Positions 12,292 through 23,760 of a stretch of DNA of 64,000 bases are shown here, piece by piece. Under the pieces are notes generated by a model. That model was not told the origin of the DNA. It did not search any database and saw nothing but the letters and a program-made list of their open reading frames with translations. How positions within the stretch are numbered: position 1 is the first letter of the stretch; every line of letters begins with the position of its first letter. The DNA comes from Alopecurus myosuroides (lineage: Eukaryota; Streptophyta; Magnoliopsida; Poales; Poaceae): NCBI GenBank assembly GCA_028641055.1, contig CM054058.1:236819551-236883550 (forward strand). The letters are read 5' to 3'. Both the position numbers and the translations under genes were made by a program.

Positions 12292-13009
12292 TTTGGGTCT
12301 AGGCGTTTGTGCGAGCTTTCGAGTTCTTGCTGTTGCTGTCCAGTATCATATCAAATAAAACAGGTTATGTATCAAGCCAAATCTTAACTCCTAATGTCCC
12401 ACCAGATTCAGACATAACACTTCGTAGTCTATTTTTCTCAAATGCAATATGCAATGGCACAGTTATATAAACTTGTCATTTTCATAGACAGTTAACATAA
12501 TACACTTGATAAATCTGGATCATGTGAATCCAATCATAGAATTAACCTCCGACCTGGAAGGACAACAACCATCTTGAAACCTTAAAGTAGACATGGTGTA
12601 TTTTCCATTGACGTGATATGACAACTATAGATATAGATCGAATACATCATGTGGTCCACGATAGAAATTGAACATTACTTCTGATACAAAAGCGAGAAGT
12701 AAAACACTACAGATCATAATTAAAACAAATAAGATGCCCTTTAGCCAAACTGAAACGTACAATAGTGTAGGTGCTTCTACTTCTGAATGAGTAAGTGCCA
12801 AAAGTAAAAGGGAGTCCCGTGACTCTCTTAGTTACATTAAAATATACATTACTTAAACTAAGACATCATTTTTTATCATCTGCAATAATGATCGGAATGA
12901 CAAACATTAAAAAAACTGGAGCTCCAAACCAGGTGGTGGCATGGAGCCACTAACATCCTCTTCACCCGTGGGCGCCCAACCAACTGGCCACGCTGGCGGC
13001 TCTAGATCT
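12292..13009. other. Non-coding, AT-rich
   Basis: About 700 bp with no recognisable gene, possibly Helitron interior. Confidence 0.4.
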
Positions 13010-13122
13010 AGCAAAGAAGCCATGTGTGGTCGTCCCGGTGGAACACAGTCGCTCAACAGAAGGTCCAGCAAAGAAGCCGTGTGTGGTCGTCCCGGTGGAA
13101 CACAGTTGCTCAACTGAATAAA
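13010..13122. repeat. 57-bp tandem duplication
   Basis: Two units (starts 13010 and 13067) with AGCAAAGAAGCC.TGTGTGGTCG and CCCGGTGGAACACAGT. The period is exactly 19 codons. On the minus strand the duplication sits in a 93-codon open frame (12907-13188), so each copy encodes the same Cys-Val-Pro-Pro-Gly-Arg-Pro-His-containing stretch. No family was recognised, so it may be a gene fragment. Confidence 0.75.
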
Positions 13123-13876
13123 CGCCCTCAAGTGTTGGTGAAAGCAAAAGAACAACAAGTAACATACATCAAAAGCAACCATAGGCAAACAAGAAAATCA
13201 AGGACCTTACTTAGACCACCTTGATAGATGGGTAACTAAGGCTGTGGAGCACTCACTGTAGTTGTCCTAAGCAACACTCCTGTAATAAACATTGCTGAGC
13301 TAGCAGAGCTGCTCTTCTGATCGCACTCTTTACTTTGGTCTGCACGTGCAACTTGAATCCTACTGTCGTGAGATTAAAACAATGCATGCGTATTTGCATT
13401 TAATAGTTAATATCTTGCCTAGCCTAGAATGAGAACATATACAAACAATCAAGGACGCGATAAAAAAAACATGATATTGAGGTGGCACCATGACCGCTAG
13501 AAAGAGTGCTTGGTGGGCATCCTGCGATATTCTTTCATGAAGTGGGCTAGTACCTTTTAGCCAGCTTCAGCCCTCACTTGGCCTCCACCGACGCCCGCTT
13601 TTGCCATATTGTTTTGCGTCTTCTCTGCTGCCTTGGCATGCCGCTCATCCAGCATCCTCCGTAAACAGAAAACTGATACGTCAAAATTGGTCAGAGATGT
13701 TAACGGCACTGCTCCTTATGGTGCAAAAGATGAACATAAGAAACTAACCGGACCATGACTACGCCTGCTTTGCATAATGGAAGCAAGGACATGCGGAAAC
13801 TAATTTTAATTGATAGCAGCTATCTTGGAGAAAGATCACCCTCATGTCAATGGGAAATCAATATGTTAATTATACA
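13123..13876. other. No identifiable gene; possible minus-strand exon remnants
   Basis: A stretch near 13560-13660 reads on the minus strand as a lysine/alanine-rich open frame. I could not link it by convincing splice sites to the neighbouring frames or name a family. Confidence 0.3.
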
Positions 13877-15602
13877 TCGTAGTCCCACAGTTAACGGTCT
13901 CCTTTTTGGCTCCAGAAACTTGATAGACCGAGCTGCAACGAACATATATTACATGCCCATAGCCAAAAGGAAGGGGTAATTGAGAACTTCAATGCAAAAC
14001 CTCTAACTTCGAGATCAGTTCATTTCATCTCAAAGCAAGAAAAGATGAAAGGTTTGCTAACAATTTATGATGAAAAAGCGCATACAATAACTGGATCAAC
14101 CATCAAAGATCTTGTCAGGTTCATGACTGCTAAGGAAATGTTGTTTTTAAAAATTTAGTTGCCGTATCGGTTTGCAATGCTATACTCCTTTATTCTGTCT
14201 TCAAAGGGTTGTCAATAAGTCTGATTCTATGCATGCATAAGAAGATACAAATTAAGTAGTATTGTACATTATTTTTGTCAATAAAAAATGAACTGGAAAA
14301 GTGAAAACGAAACAGAGATATTTTCTGTCCATCTCAATGAATTACCTCAATTTTCTTAGGGCTAGGCGCAAGCCTAAATCAAGAGAAAACCCCAAATATC
14401 ATTTAAATCCTCACGCCCAACATCACCACCGTTATACCCTATGAATGCCCATCACACCTCTAGTCCAACAAAAATGAAGGTCAGCTCATGTTATAATATC
14501 AAGAAGACAAACAACATGGTGAAAATCTACCTCTTAAATCAACCAATTAAAACGTGATGGTTTGGATCACACTTCAAACCCTTTGTATGTTGCCATAGCA
14601 CTCTGATATTTCTGCAGGAAGGCTTAACCCATCAAATAAGTAGGACCCAACTCAATACATTTTTCTCCATCTTCGAGACCTTCTGACAAAAGTACCAGAA
14701 AGGTATGACACCGAGCTGTCGTAGTGTCACAATTAACAGTCTCCTTTTTGGCTGCAGAAACTTGATAGATTAAATTGTAACGAACAGATGTTACATGCCT
14801 ATAGCCAAAAGGAAGGGTACTTGAGAAAATCCAATGCAACACCTCTAATTAACTTGGAGATCAGTTCATTTCATACCTTTTTTTTCAAAGCAAGAAAAGA
14901 TGATTGGTTTGCTAATAAGTTATCACGAAAAAGCGCATACAATAGCCGGATTAACCATGAAAGATCTGTTCAGGTTCATGACTGCTAAGAAAAATATTGT
15001 TTATGACATTTAGTTGCTATATCAGTTTACCATGCTCTACTCCATGTTCTGTCTGCAAAGGGCAGTCAAGAAGAGTCCTATTCTATGCATACATAAGAAA
15101 GTTACAAATTAAGGAGGATTCTACAGTAACTTTTTCAGTAGAAAATGAACTGGAAAAGTGAAAACAAAACAGAAAGATTTTGTGTCCATCTCAACCAACT
15201 ACCTCAATTTTCTTAGGGCTAGACGCAGACGTAAATCAAGAGAAAAAAGAAAATTATCATTTAAATCCTCACGCCCAACATCACCACCGTTATACCATAT
15301 GAATGCATGCCACATCTTTAGTCCAACAAAAAGAAAGGCCAGCTCATGTTATAATATCAAGAAGGTAAACAAAGGGCTGAAAATCTACCTCTTAAATCAA
15401 CCAATTAAAACGTGATGGTTTGGATCACACTTCAAACCCTTTGTATGTTTCCATAGAGCTCTGATAATTCTGCAGCAGTGCATAAAGAAAACCTTTGCTT
15501 TACACACATAACCCATCAGATAAATAGGACCCAGCTCAATACGTTTTTCTCCATCTTCGACACCTTCTGATAAAGGTCCCAGAAAGGTATGACACCGAAC
15601 TC
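13877..15602. repeat. Tandem segmental duplication, about 842 and 884 bp
   Basis: Copy 1 is 13877-14718 and copy 2 about 14719-15602. Both begin TCGTAG..TCACA.TTAAC and end GGTATGACACCGA. They share long collinear stretches, for example around GAACTGGAAAAGTGAAAAC and TTAGGGCTAG. Copy 2 has an extra stretch of about 45 bp near 15470-15510. On the minus strand a short open frame (an EDGEK-containing stretch) is kept in both copies, but no protein family was recognised. Confidence 0.85.
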
Positions 15603-16478
15603 TGTTTCTAAAAGCCTGGATGGTCAATCATAAAAATATTATCAAAGTGAATGTGCTCTCCCCAAGATAGGCAGAACAGATAGGAAAATAAAACACCATT
15701 TATGATATTTCCCTATCATTTATACATAACATCTTGACACAGTGGAGAAATATCGGGAAATACTACATTCTAAGCATGTAGTACGCAGTAAGCACCATCA
15801 ACAACATTCTCATGACTCCCTCTCTAAATAGCTCTTTCGTTTAATGTAATAAATAAATATAAATGAATGGTTATATCTTTTTTTCCTGAAACTTGTCAAT
15901 CATGCATATTTTCGAAATCAACATCGAACACATACTATGTATACCCAGAAGAGGCTTAAGATCACAATCAGCCTAAACCTTCAAGGGAAAAAATGCACTG
16001 CCATAATACAAGGAAACAGCATAAGCTATGGCTTCCTTTAAATAATCGTTTGGATGGCATTCTAAAATTTACCACTGAACCACGAATATGTTTAGAACTC
16101 AGAGGTACGGACACACCGAATCTACAAAAATTCTCAAGAAGCATAACTGAACAACGAAAATACCGGGAACTACAACAATATAATTACATGAACATTGCAA
16201 TTTTCCTAGGCCAGCCATTCCTTTACTTGATGATGCCTTCACATATTAATCTCATGCTAGTTGGTTTCATAAGATTATACCAGCTTGCAGAACTGTCAAA
16301 CAAATGGTTAAAATATGTAAAAAAAAAAAATCAGCTCTGAGGATGAGTTTAGGAAGTGAGGCGTACAAACCAAATAAATAATGAATGTACCCAAAGGAAA
16401 ATATCAAAGAGCTAATTTCGGGTGAAGTAAACTCATCCTAGGCTGCTACAACAATGGAAAGCAGGATCAGATGCTCAC
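15603..16478. other. AT-rich, no gene seen
   Basis: About 880 bp. It includes a 115-codon plus-strand frame (15993-16340) that looks like chance: no motif, no splice or promoter support. Confidence 0.4.
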
Positions 16479-16968
16479 ATGCCGATGCAGTTGTGGTGGT
16501 ACACGCTCTGGATGCTGACCAGTCTCTCGCCACAACCGCAAGGAGGTGGCCGTCGGCCGGACGGCGATGCTGGCACAACCTATGGACCTCTGACCATAGC
16601 GGTTATTAGCCTCTAAGATCTCGATAGAATGGGCAAGCCCAGCCGGCTGCAACACAGGAAAGAACAACGATCATGACTACAAGGGAAGCAGAGTCAAATC
16701 CAAGATCGAAAAAATACAAAATATACCCAAAATCGGCAGTAGGCAGCACGACGGTGGCGGGATGGCTGGCCACGAGGACGGCGACTGCCGGAGCTGGAGA
16801 TGCTGGGCTAAGCGACGGAGACCTGCTAGGCCCCGCGCGCCCACGGGCGAGGCCAGGCTGACGACCGCGGGGAGCGTCGCCGCGGCGAGACGCATCGGCC
16901 AAATCGCCCGACCAAGAAAGACCAGGAGGCGCATCTACCAGGGCGGAGGAAGACGGCCGTCGACCCAT
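16479..16968 (-). other. Possible spliced minus-strand transcript, unidentified
   Basis: GC-rich first exon (16968-16727) and second exon (16646-16479), joined by a short intron with canonical GT (16726-16725) and AG (16648-16647) and a good pyrimidine tract. The second exon ends at a GTGAGC donor. Translation from the ATG at 16968 would stop soon after the junction, so this may be a non-coding or 5'-UTR unit. It is divergent from the J-domain gene, whose leader starts about 600 bp away. Confidence 0.3.
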
Positions 16969-17546
16969 CTAGCCGAACAGAACCAGAGGACCTATCCTCC
17001 ATCCCAGGAAGAGCCCGGGACGAACTCTGTACCAGAGGCGAACGACCAGACCGAGACGGAGAGGAAAAGAAATACAGGGGCGGAAAAATCGCTGGGAGGA
17101 GATGAAACCAAAAGGGGCCAAACCGGCAGCGTCTACGGGGGCCCACCACCAACACCTGGAGACTACGCACACGCGCACGCACACGAGGGAAAGGCGACGC
17201 AGTGAGACACGAAGGCCGTGCGTACGTGTCAAGCGGAGAAATAGCCCGATGACCATCCGAAAAACCACAAAAAACGAAAGCTACGCTGTTTCGGATCTTA
17301 CATATGAAGGAAAACAAATATGTGGTCGGCGTAAAGATAGTACACCGTATAATTTTCGCAAGTATGTACTGTCCATGCAATGGCCCATACAAAATCTCGC
17401 ATAGCCCAAGCCCACGGCTGCGAGCGGCACACACCGAAACAAGCGTCCGAGCCGGGACCCTCGGCGACACGAAAGGACAGGTGCCCCGGTCGGAACCACG
17501 TCACCACCTTCTCATCTTTATCCATCACGGAAAACTTTATATATAT
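16969..17546. other. GC-rich intergenic / promoter region
   Basis: This lies between the possible minus-strand unit and the TATA box of the J-domain gene. It has several overlapping open frames on both strands, up to 214 codons on the minus strand, with no recognisable motif. I treat them as chance frames of GC-rich DNA. Confidence 0.4.
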
Positions 17547-17553
17547 TATAAAA
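17547..17553 (+). promoter_or_regulatory. TATA box of the J-domain gene
   Basis: TATAAAA at the end of a TATATATATTA run, about 195 bases before the chosen start codon. It is followed by a purine-rich GGAGAGGAGAGG leader. Position and context fit a plant core promoter. Confidence 0.6.
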
Positions 17554-17746
17554 CAAACAGAGGAAAAAAAAGGAGAGGAGAGGAGACCAAGAACTCCTCC
17601 GATCCCACAGACCCACACAGGGATTCCTCTCTCCCTTCCTCCTTGGCCTGGGCAGGCCGAATCCGGAATCCACCAGCGCGCGCAGCGGCACGAGGAGAAA
17701 ACGGGCGAGGCGAAGAGAGGCCGGGGGTGATGAATTGTTACGCTAC

Positions 17747-19931
17747 ATGGGCGGAGCAAGCGAGGAGCCTCTCCACAAGGTAAGCACAAGCCCAGCGATC
17801 CCTAGATTATCCCCGCTTCTTCTTCTTCAAGAGAAGATCCAGCGCTTTAGCTTCGGGACACTTCGGTCCACGGATCTGTAGCTGTTTGAAGAGGAAGGTT
17901 GTTGTGCTGCGCGTGGGCGGCCATTCCTTCTTCTCGGGTGAACCAACCAATTTTGGCCGACGAAGCTGGATAGGATAGTCTATTCCCTTTTTTAGTTTGT
18001 TATTAAGTACTGTAGCTCCTTTTTGTTAAATTTTACTGGAATGCTGCGAGTATAGGAGTACTGTCTGGTAGGTGGTTAAATTAGACACACACACTCGCCC
18101 GTGCAAATTAAAATTAGCGTATGTTACTCTTTGAGATGGCCACTTAGTGCAACACCATCTCCCCCATTGGTCAAAGCTACAAAGTTTGTTAGTACCAAAA
18201 TCAAGTACTACCATGAGTATACTATTAGCTTGGTCTCCACTATGTTCATTTTGGTAAATGTCCACTGGGATGCCCAGAAATAGTTCAGCCTCAAGAAGGC
18301 TGCCAGTATAGGAGTACTGTCTGGTTGGTGGTTTAATTTAGACACACACACTCACCTGTGGCGATCGGTCAAACTAAAATTAGTGTATGCTACTCTTTGA
18401 GATGGCCAGATAGTGCAACACTATGTCCCCCATTGAAGTACTACCATTGAAGCTACAAAGTTTGTTAGTACCAAAATGAAGTACTACCATGAGTATAGTA
18501 TTAGCATGGTACTCCACTATGTTTTTTTCTTTTTCCGTAGGCTCAGTTAACATATTTTGATGTATGCTCTTAACTAACACTAGATGGACGGGCTTGCATT
18601 TCGGCTCTCTTGCTGAAGGCTGAAGCAACTCTCTGTTTGAGTTCCTCCTAAGACAACATTCTGTTGAGGTCCACCTTGCTTGCTTAAACTAGACCTGATT
18701 TATGTTAGGAAGCTGATTGCTGCATTGGTGGTGGTTATTCGCCTAATCAGTTTGCTAACTGGATTCCTATTATAGGAAAATGTTGCATACATTGTAATGG
18801 ATTGCGTATTGTGACATAGTACTCCTTCTCGATCTGTGCTGCTACGGGGTTCTTTTCTTAGTATTCATCTGTGTTGTGACAATCTGTGGGTACTCCTAAT
18901 CTGCATTGTGCACTATTTATTGTACAACTCCACGCGTGCTGTGGTCATATGGACTATCACACTATTCATATTTAGTGAAGTGGGCATAAATCACGATATA
19001 TAGTTTGCGCACAGTTACATCCATAATTTTATTCAATTTATCGTGTCCATTGTATTTATTTCACTGGGTTCATGTGTGATGACAGGACTATTACAAAGTT
19101 CTGGAGGTCGATTATGATGCACCTGATGACACCATCAAATTGAGTTATAGAAGATTAGCTTTGGTAATGTTATGTTCCGCTTATCTTCTTTGAACCAATA
19201 CTATATGGAGTATTTTCTTCTTGAAGAAAATTATAGATCAATTCACTACTTAACCATCATCTGGTGTTCCATCTCCAGAAGTGGCATCCGGACAAGCATA
19301 AGGGAGAGGATGATGTCACAGCTAAATTTCAGGAGATCAATGAAGCTTACAAAAGTATTGTTCCAAACTTCCAGTCTGGTTTTTAGACACTGATGATCTT
19401 TTTCATCCTTTTCTCCTCTCTGGCGATAACAATTGACAGCATTATGCCATTCTACTGCATAACACATTTTTTGAACTTCTCAAAAAATATTCACTTTATT
19501 ATGTATTTTCAGTTTTAAGTGACCCAATCACGCGACTTGAATATGACTTTTCTGGCTGTTACGAGATCAATCAGTATACTGCACATGTGAGAGTTTCTTC
19601 TTTAACTACGCACTACATTCTTATATTAGGTGCTTTCTGTTGATTTTGGTATGTTTTCCTCTACTTCAGGAGTACCTTTCAAGATTTAAGGGAATGATAC
19701 TTACCTGCAATGGCCTTGGCATAGAGCATTCTTCGAAATGGTAATGTAGTTCAGTTGAACTCAGATGCCAAATATGTTGCTACTGCTTGATTCCATGTCT
19801 CGCTTGCCCGCTTACTATTGGTACTATTGGTAGCACGGAGGCTTCGCAGAGTTTTGTTCGCATTTCGCTGTTGATGTTCTGTCCTTATGATTCTCAGGGT
19901 CCGACATATGAGGGAATGGGAGCCCCATTGA
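17747..19931 (+). CDS. Small J-domain (DnaJ-like) co-chaperone, six exons
   Basis: J-domain proteins stimulate the ATPase of Hsp70. This one is class C/III type, with a J-domain but no Gly/Phe or zinc-finger region. Exons are 17747-17779, 19086-19163, 19279-19354, 19513-19586, 19670-19740 and 19898-19931. All introns are GT-AG and the phases fit, giving 121 residues. [13 protein letters not shown] opens the J-domain at residue 12. The catalytic HPD is at residues 40-42, followed by a helix III with [13 protein letters not shown]. The tail has a conserved-looking [19 protein letters not shown]. If exon 5 is read through instead of spliced at 19740, it ends at TAA 19742 after the same Trp; I prefer the six-exon form because exon 6 continues as a basic RHMRE tail. 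An upstream ATG (17730) is out of frame. There is no signal peptide, so the protein is probably cytosolic or nuclear. Confidence 0.88.
18051..18540. repeat. Tandem duplication in intron 1 of the J-domain gene
   Basis: Copy 1 begins at 18051 and copy 2 at 18307, both with TATAGGAGTACTGTCTGGT. The period is 256 bp. Shared stretches include TTAGACACACACACTC, CTCTTTGAGATGGCCA and AAGCTACAAAGTTTGTTAG. Copies differ by substitutions and small indels. The intron splice sites are unaffected. Confidence 0.85.
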
Positions 19932-21598
19932 TCAATATGTACTCCCTCCATCTAACTTTTGTCCATCTCTGTGACAATTAGTTTGAGACGGGGGAGTACA
20001 ACTTCCTTGTTCCTGGACTTTTTCAGTAGTATCTGTGATGACGATTGGACATGTATTTGTTCTTCTGGAACACTACAATGGCTTCTGTCACGTGCCATGC
20101 ACTTTTTCTAGAAAGAGAAACATTTGTGCTATTTCTAACCGTAACTTCTGCATGTTGACTCTTTGACTTGCCACAAATATGAGAGAAAAACAGTTCCTTT
20201 TCAGGATGAATCATTGCTAAAAATAAGAGATGTAGATATACTTCTTTTAAGCAAAGAAAAACCATATTGCGTAATCAAGTCCATGTGCTAGAACCGCAGA
20301 AAAATTGAAAATCTTTGTGTCACCAATAAATTGTGACGAGGGGGAACTAAATACTGAGACATGAATTGTGTCTATCATCGAGCTCTTTATGTCATTCACC
20401 TGCCAGGACGGGGTAGAGACAGAGTGGAGATGGAAATGGAGTGGATACAAATGGAACTGAGTGGTTCCACTTTTTTTTTTTCGGAAATGAATACAGAAAC
20501 CCTGGAAATACGAATACAGAAACCCTAGAAACGAACATGAAAATAAACATTGTTGAAAATAGGTACAGATTGAACGCGGTGTGGGCACGGAACAGAAAGC
20601 AGACGTTTACCGTCATTGGCAACCAAGAGAGGCCTCTTTGATAATGAGCAAAAATTAAGCACACCAATAAACTCAATTTTCTAAGATCAACTAAAATATA
20701 AGGAGATATCATGATTATATAATATAATGTGCAACATAATATCTACTATCATCACTAACCTTAGTGTAGCACTAAAATGGAGAACAGTGCATAACTCAAG
20801 AGGGAGATGATATGCGAGTACATGTGGCATAAACATGGCTGGATCCTTTTATTTTTTTGAATTCAGATTTTGAGTTGTGCCTAAAAGTTTCCTCAAGAAT
20901 TGTTGGGCCTACTAGATTTGGATAGCACCGCGTAGCAAACAAAAAAGTTCTGCATTGGAAACGAATTTCCATTTTCCTAGCCATTTCGCTAAATACCCAT
21001 TTCGTTTCCGTTTTCGCATAAAAGTTTCAATTCTGAAAATTTTCATTTCCGTATTTCCATTCTGTTTCATTTTCTCTGAAAAAGTCGGAAAAATTCTGTT
21101 CAGTTTTTGTCCCTACAATAGAGTATGTTTAAAAGAAAACCACGGTAGAAATTGAACCTACTAACTGTGATCATGAGTGGACAATATGAACGGAGCATAT
21201 TGTGTTGGTGTGGCCATTTAGATATCTCCAGTCAAGCATGTCTATTACGGAGTGGTGGGTGGAGTTACAAGCAAGTTTTGGTAAATAGTATATGTTAATT
21301 AACAGCAGGTCTAGATATGTCTGAGGAGAATCAGATTGTTTTACTTATTTATGCAATTGCTAGTTCTCAGAGGTTTAAGAATTAACTACATCTTAGTCGC
21401 TTCCCTTGCCATTAGATTTGCATTGCCGTTCGTATGATGTGAGTTGTAGCCAAGTTTTCTTAGTTGTACATGGTTTGTAACTCACAAGCCTTTAAATTTG
21501 CATCGCGATTCATGTGATCCCTGGATTGCAACAATGTTTTGAGTTCTAAGTGGGTTGCAAGTTTGCAACTATTTAAAAAAAAGTTAAACATAGACTCA
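19932..21598. other. Downstream flank with MITE debris, no gene
   Basis: This starts with the short MITE 19942-19996. Around 20400-21120 there is a stretch rich in GAAA/TTTC motifs (forms like GGAAACGAA and CGTTTCCG). It holds a roughly 24-bp duplication AATACAGAAACCCT.GAAA (about 20489-20535) and a TTTTTGTCCCTACA end. It resembles degraded hAT-type non-autonomous elements, but I could not define matching termini or a target duplication. Confidence 0.35.
19942..19996. mobile_element. Short Stowaway-like MITE remnant
   Basis: A 55-bp unit from CTCCCTCCATCTAAC to GAGACGGGGGAG with TA on both sides (19940-19941 and 19997-19998). The ends are those of Stowaway MITEs, but the interior is shorter than the usual 100 bp or more, so it is a deletion derivative. 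It lies 11 bp after the stop codon of the J-domain gene, probably within its 3' UTR. Confidence 0.7.
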
Positions 21599-23051
21599 TT
21601 ATACGTTTATTTTGCATCACTATTTTATATCCTAATTTGTTATTATTCATCGATATATTTCGTATTAGGATATATTATTAATGTTATGTTGCCTTATTTT
21701 ACATGTTTTACAGTTTCCGGAAATTATTTATCAGAACTAGAAATCAGTAGGAAAGCGGGGTCCAAAATATTGCGTAAAAAAATCAGAAAGTTAGTTTTTA
21801 AGAAAATGAGCCGTGAGCCTAAAAATCTACCGGAGTGGAGCCACTAGGAGAGGGCGCGACCAGCAGGCGCGAGCCCACCTTGGGTCGCGCAAAGGGGTCG
21901 TGTGCAACCCCCTTCATCTCCCCTTTGGCACACTTCACCCCTTTGATCTAAAAACACCAGGGGCACTTCAGATTACCCCCTCCTGCCCGCCGTCTCGGGG
22001 TAGAAACAAGACGTAGAGAAGAAAACTCTTCGGCAGACAGAAATCTGCAAGGAAAATTCCCTCCCATAGGGGGAAATCATTGTTGTCGTCATCATGATCA
22101 CGCAATGCATCATCAACATCATCTACACCATCATCAACTTCATCCTATCTCACTCCGCTCTAACATCCAGGATTGTAACTTCTGCTATTCATTGGATCTT
22201 TGTTCCGGTCTTGATTAACCCGTTGTTGTTGATGCTATTGAGTTATATCAGTAAATTCTTGGTATGACCAGATTGTTATTCATCCATAAATCACATCTGA
22301 TCTTGATCCATATTATGTCTTGTGAGTAGTTTGTTTAGTTCTGCAGGATATGGGAGAAATCTTTACTAGTAAACATGTTATGTTGAGTAATATTTAATGA
22401 TTTGATATTTAAGTTATGGTGTTATTTTTATAGTGGCATCATGTGAACATCGACTACATGGTACTTCATCTTTATGAGACAAGGGGGAATACATTGTGTA
22501 TTTAATTTGCTTATGTGTATTTAATTTGCTTATGATAGGGTTGCCGAAGTGACAGAAAGCTAAACCCAAATTCACAAACTATTGCACAAGGGAGCGTAAG
22601 ATCTGGATTTAAGTTCGTGGTTAGATCTTATCTTAATTACTTTTTTTGTAGTTGTGGATGCTTACAAGAGGCATAATCACGAGTGTACATTATCTAAGTA
22701 AGAATGATCCACTAGCATAAGTGAATCAAACAATGAATGATAATCAATGGTACATGATGAAAGTAAATGGAAGATATTCCCCAAATGTACTCACTAACGT
22801 TTTAATCACCATAAGTAACACCATTGTCTTGTCCTTTATGCTAAAAATGATCGGGCCACTTGCTGCAACTTTTTGTTTGCTTTTATTTAGTTGTTCTTTA
22901 TTTACATGTTACTACAAAAATCCTTATAGAACGGTTTCATAGCATTTACAGTGAAACCTTGCTTAAACCACTTGTCAACACCGTCTGCTTCCTGTTGGGT
23001 TCGACATTATCAAAATGACCACGATAGATTGCATATACTCGTGGATCATCA
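21599..23051 (+). mobile_element. Solo LTR of family A
   Basis: The 1,453-bp unit begins TTATACG (degenerate TGATACG) and ends GGATCATCA, flanked by a perfect 5-bp duplication ACTCA (21594-21598 and 23052-23056). It aligns in order with the 3' LTR at 1244-4176 and lacks the 1.4-kb insertion present there, which independently confirms that insertion. No internal domain is present, so it formed by LTR-LTR recombination. Substitutions at the terminus suggest an older insertion. Confidence 0.87.
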
Positions 23052-23282
23052 ACTCACTAACAATTAGTTCTACGTTGCGGTTCATGTGATCTATGCGTTG
23101 CAAAAATGGGTTGCCACATACATGAGTTATGTTTTATATTAAATTACCAAAAATGGGTTTGTATATGTTAACCAACATTTTATTCTACTCATGAGTACTT
23201 CAACTTGCAAAGTCCATTTCTTGTTATTATCTTAGCATTTTTTTATGAAAGAGATTTCTCCCGATTTCATTAACAAGAGGTA
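23052..23282. other. Spacer with possible LINE 3' end on the minus strand
   Basis: TTTTTTTATGAAAGAGATTTCTCCCG at about 23237-23263 resembles, read on the minus strand, the poly(A) end of a LINE. Nothing coding was seen. Confidence 0.25.
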
Positions 23283-23760
23283 GGACGAACCCAGGATACA
23301 TCTCTTCTTCAAATGCCGCTATACTCTGTGTGTGGAACTCGATTGTTGAGTGGGCTTGGCCTCGCTTCTATCAACACGGCGCAATGGTCATCTTGCTCCT
23401 TCGTCCAAGAATGGTGGGAGTCTGTCATCTTCCCTAATGGGTCTTGGAGGAAATTCCTAGCGTACCTCCTCACCATGCTTATCACTTGGGAGATTTGGAA
23501 TGAGCGTAATGCGCGGGTTTTCCGTAACGTCTCCTCCATGCCGTCAATTGTCATTGAAAAGATCAAATCCGAAGTGGCCTTGTGGACTCTAGTGGGTGCG
23601 AAACACTGGGGTTCTATTATGTCGAGAGAGTAGGCTTTCACTTTGTCCAGCTTTTTCTCATTGGTTTGGTCGTGTAAAACTCCTCTAAACTCCTTCTATT
23701 TTAATGTGATGAAGCAAATCTTTTGCCTCCGGTTCAAACAAATTATCGAATTCATAGGGG
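23283..23760 (+). pseudogene. LINE (L1-type) ORF2 C-terminal fragment
   Basis: The plus strand encodes remains of the C-terminal zinc-binding domain of plant non-LTR reverse transcriptases. There is an HLFFKC motif at about 23299-23316. The main open part (23313-23633) contains SFVQEWWESV, WEIWNERNARVFRN and GAKHWG, all typical of the zf-RVT region. At least two frame changes occur between 23320 and 23370, and the reverse transcriptase and endonuclease parts are missing. The downstream sequence (TTTGGTCGTGTAAAACTCC, then GCAAATCTTTTGCCTCCGG) looks like the LINE 3' UTR. This is a 5'-truncated dead copy. Confidence 0.75.

Noticed and set aside
15993..16340. 115-codon plus-strand frame
   Set aside because: AT-rich, no motif, no splice or promoter support.
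16826..17470. 214-codon minus-strand frame
   Set aside because: Overlaps other frames in GC-rich DNA next to the J-domain promoter. No motif and mixed composition.
20400..21120. Complete hAT element
   Set aside because: Composition fits a degraded element, but I could not find matching terminal repeats or an 8-bp target duplication.
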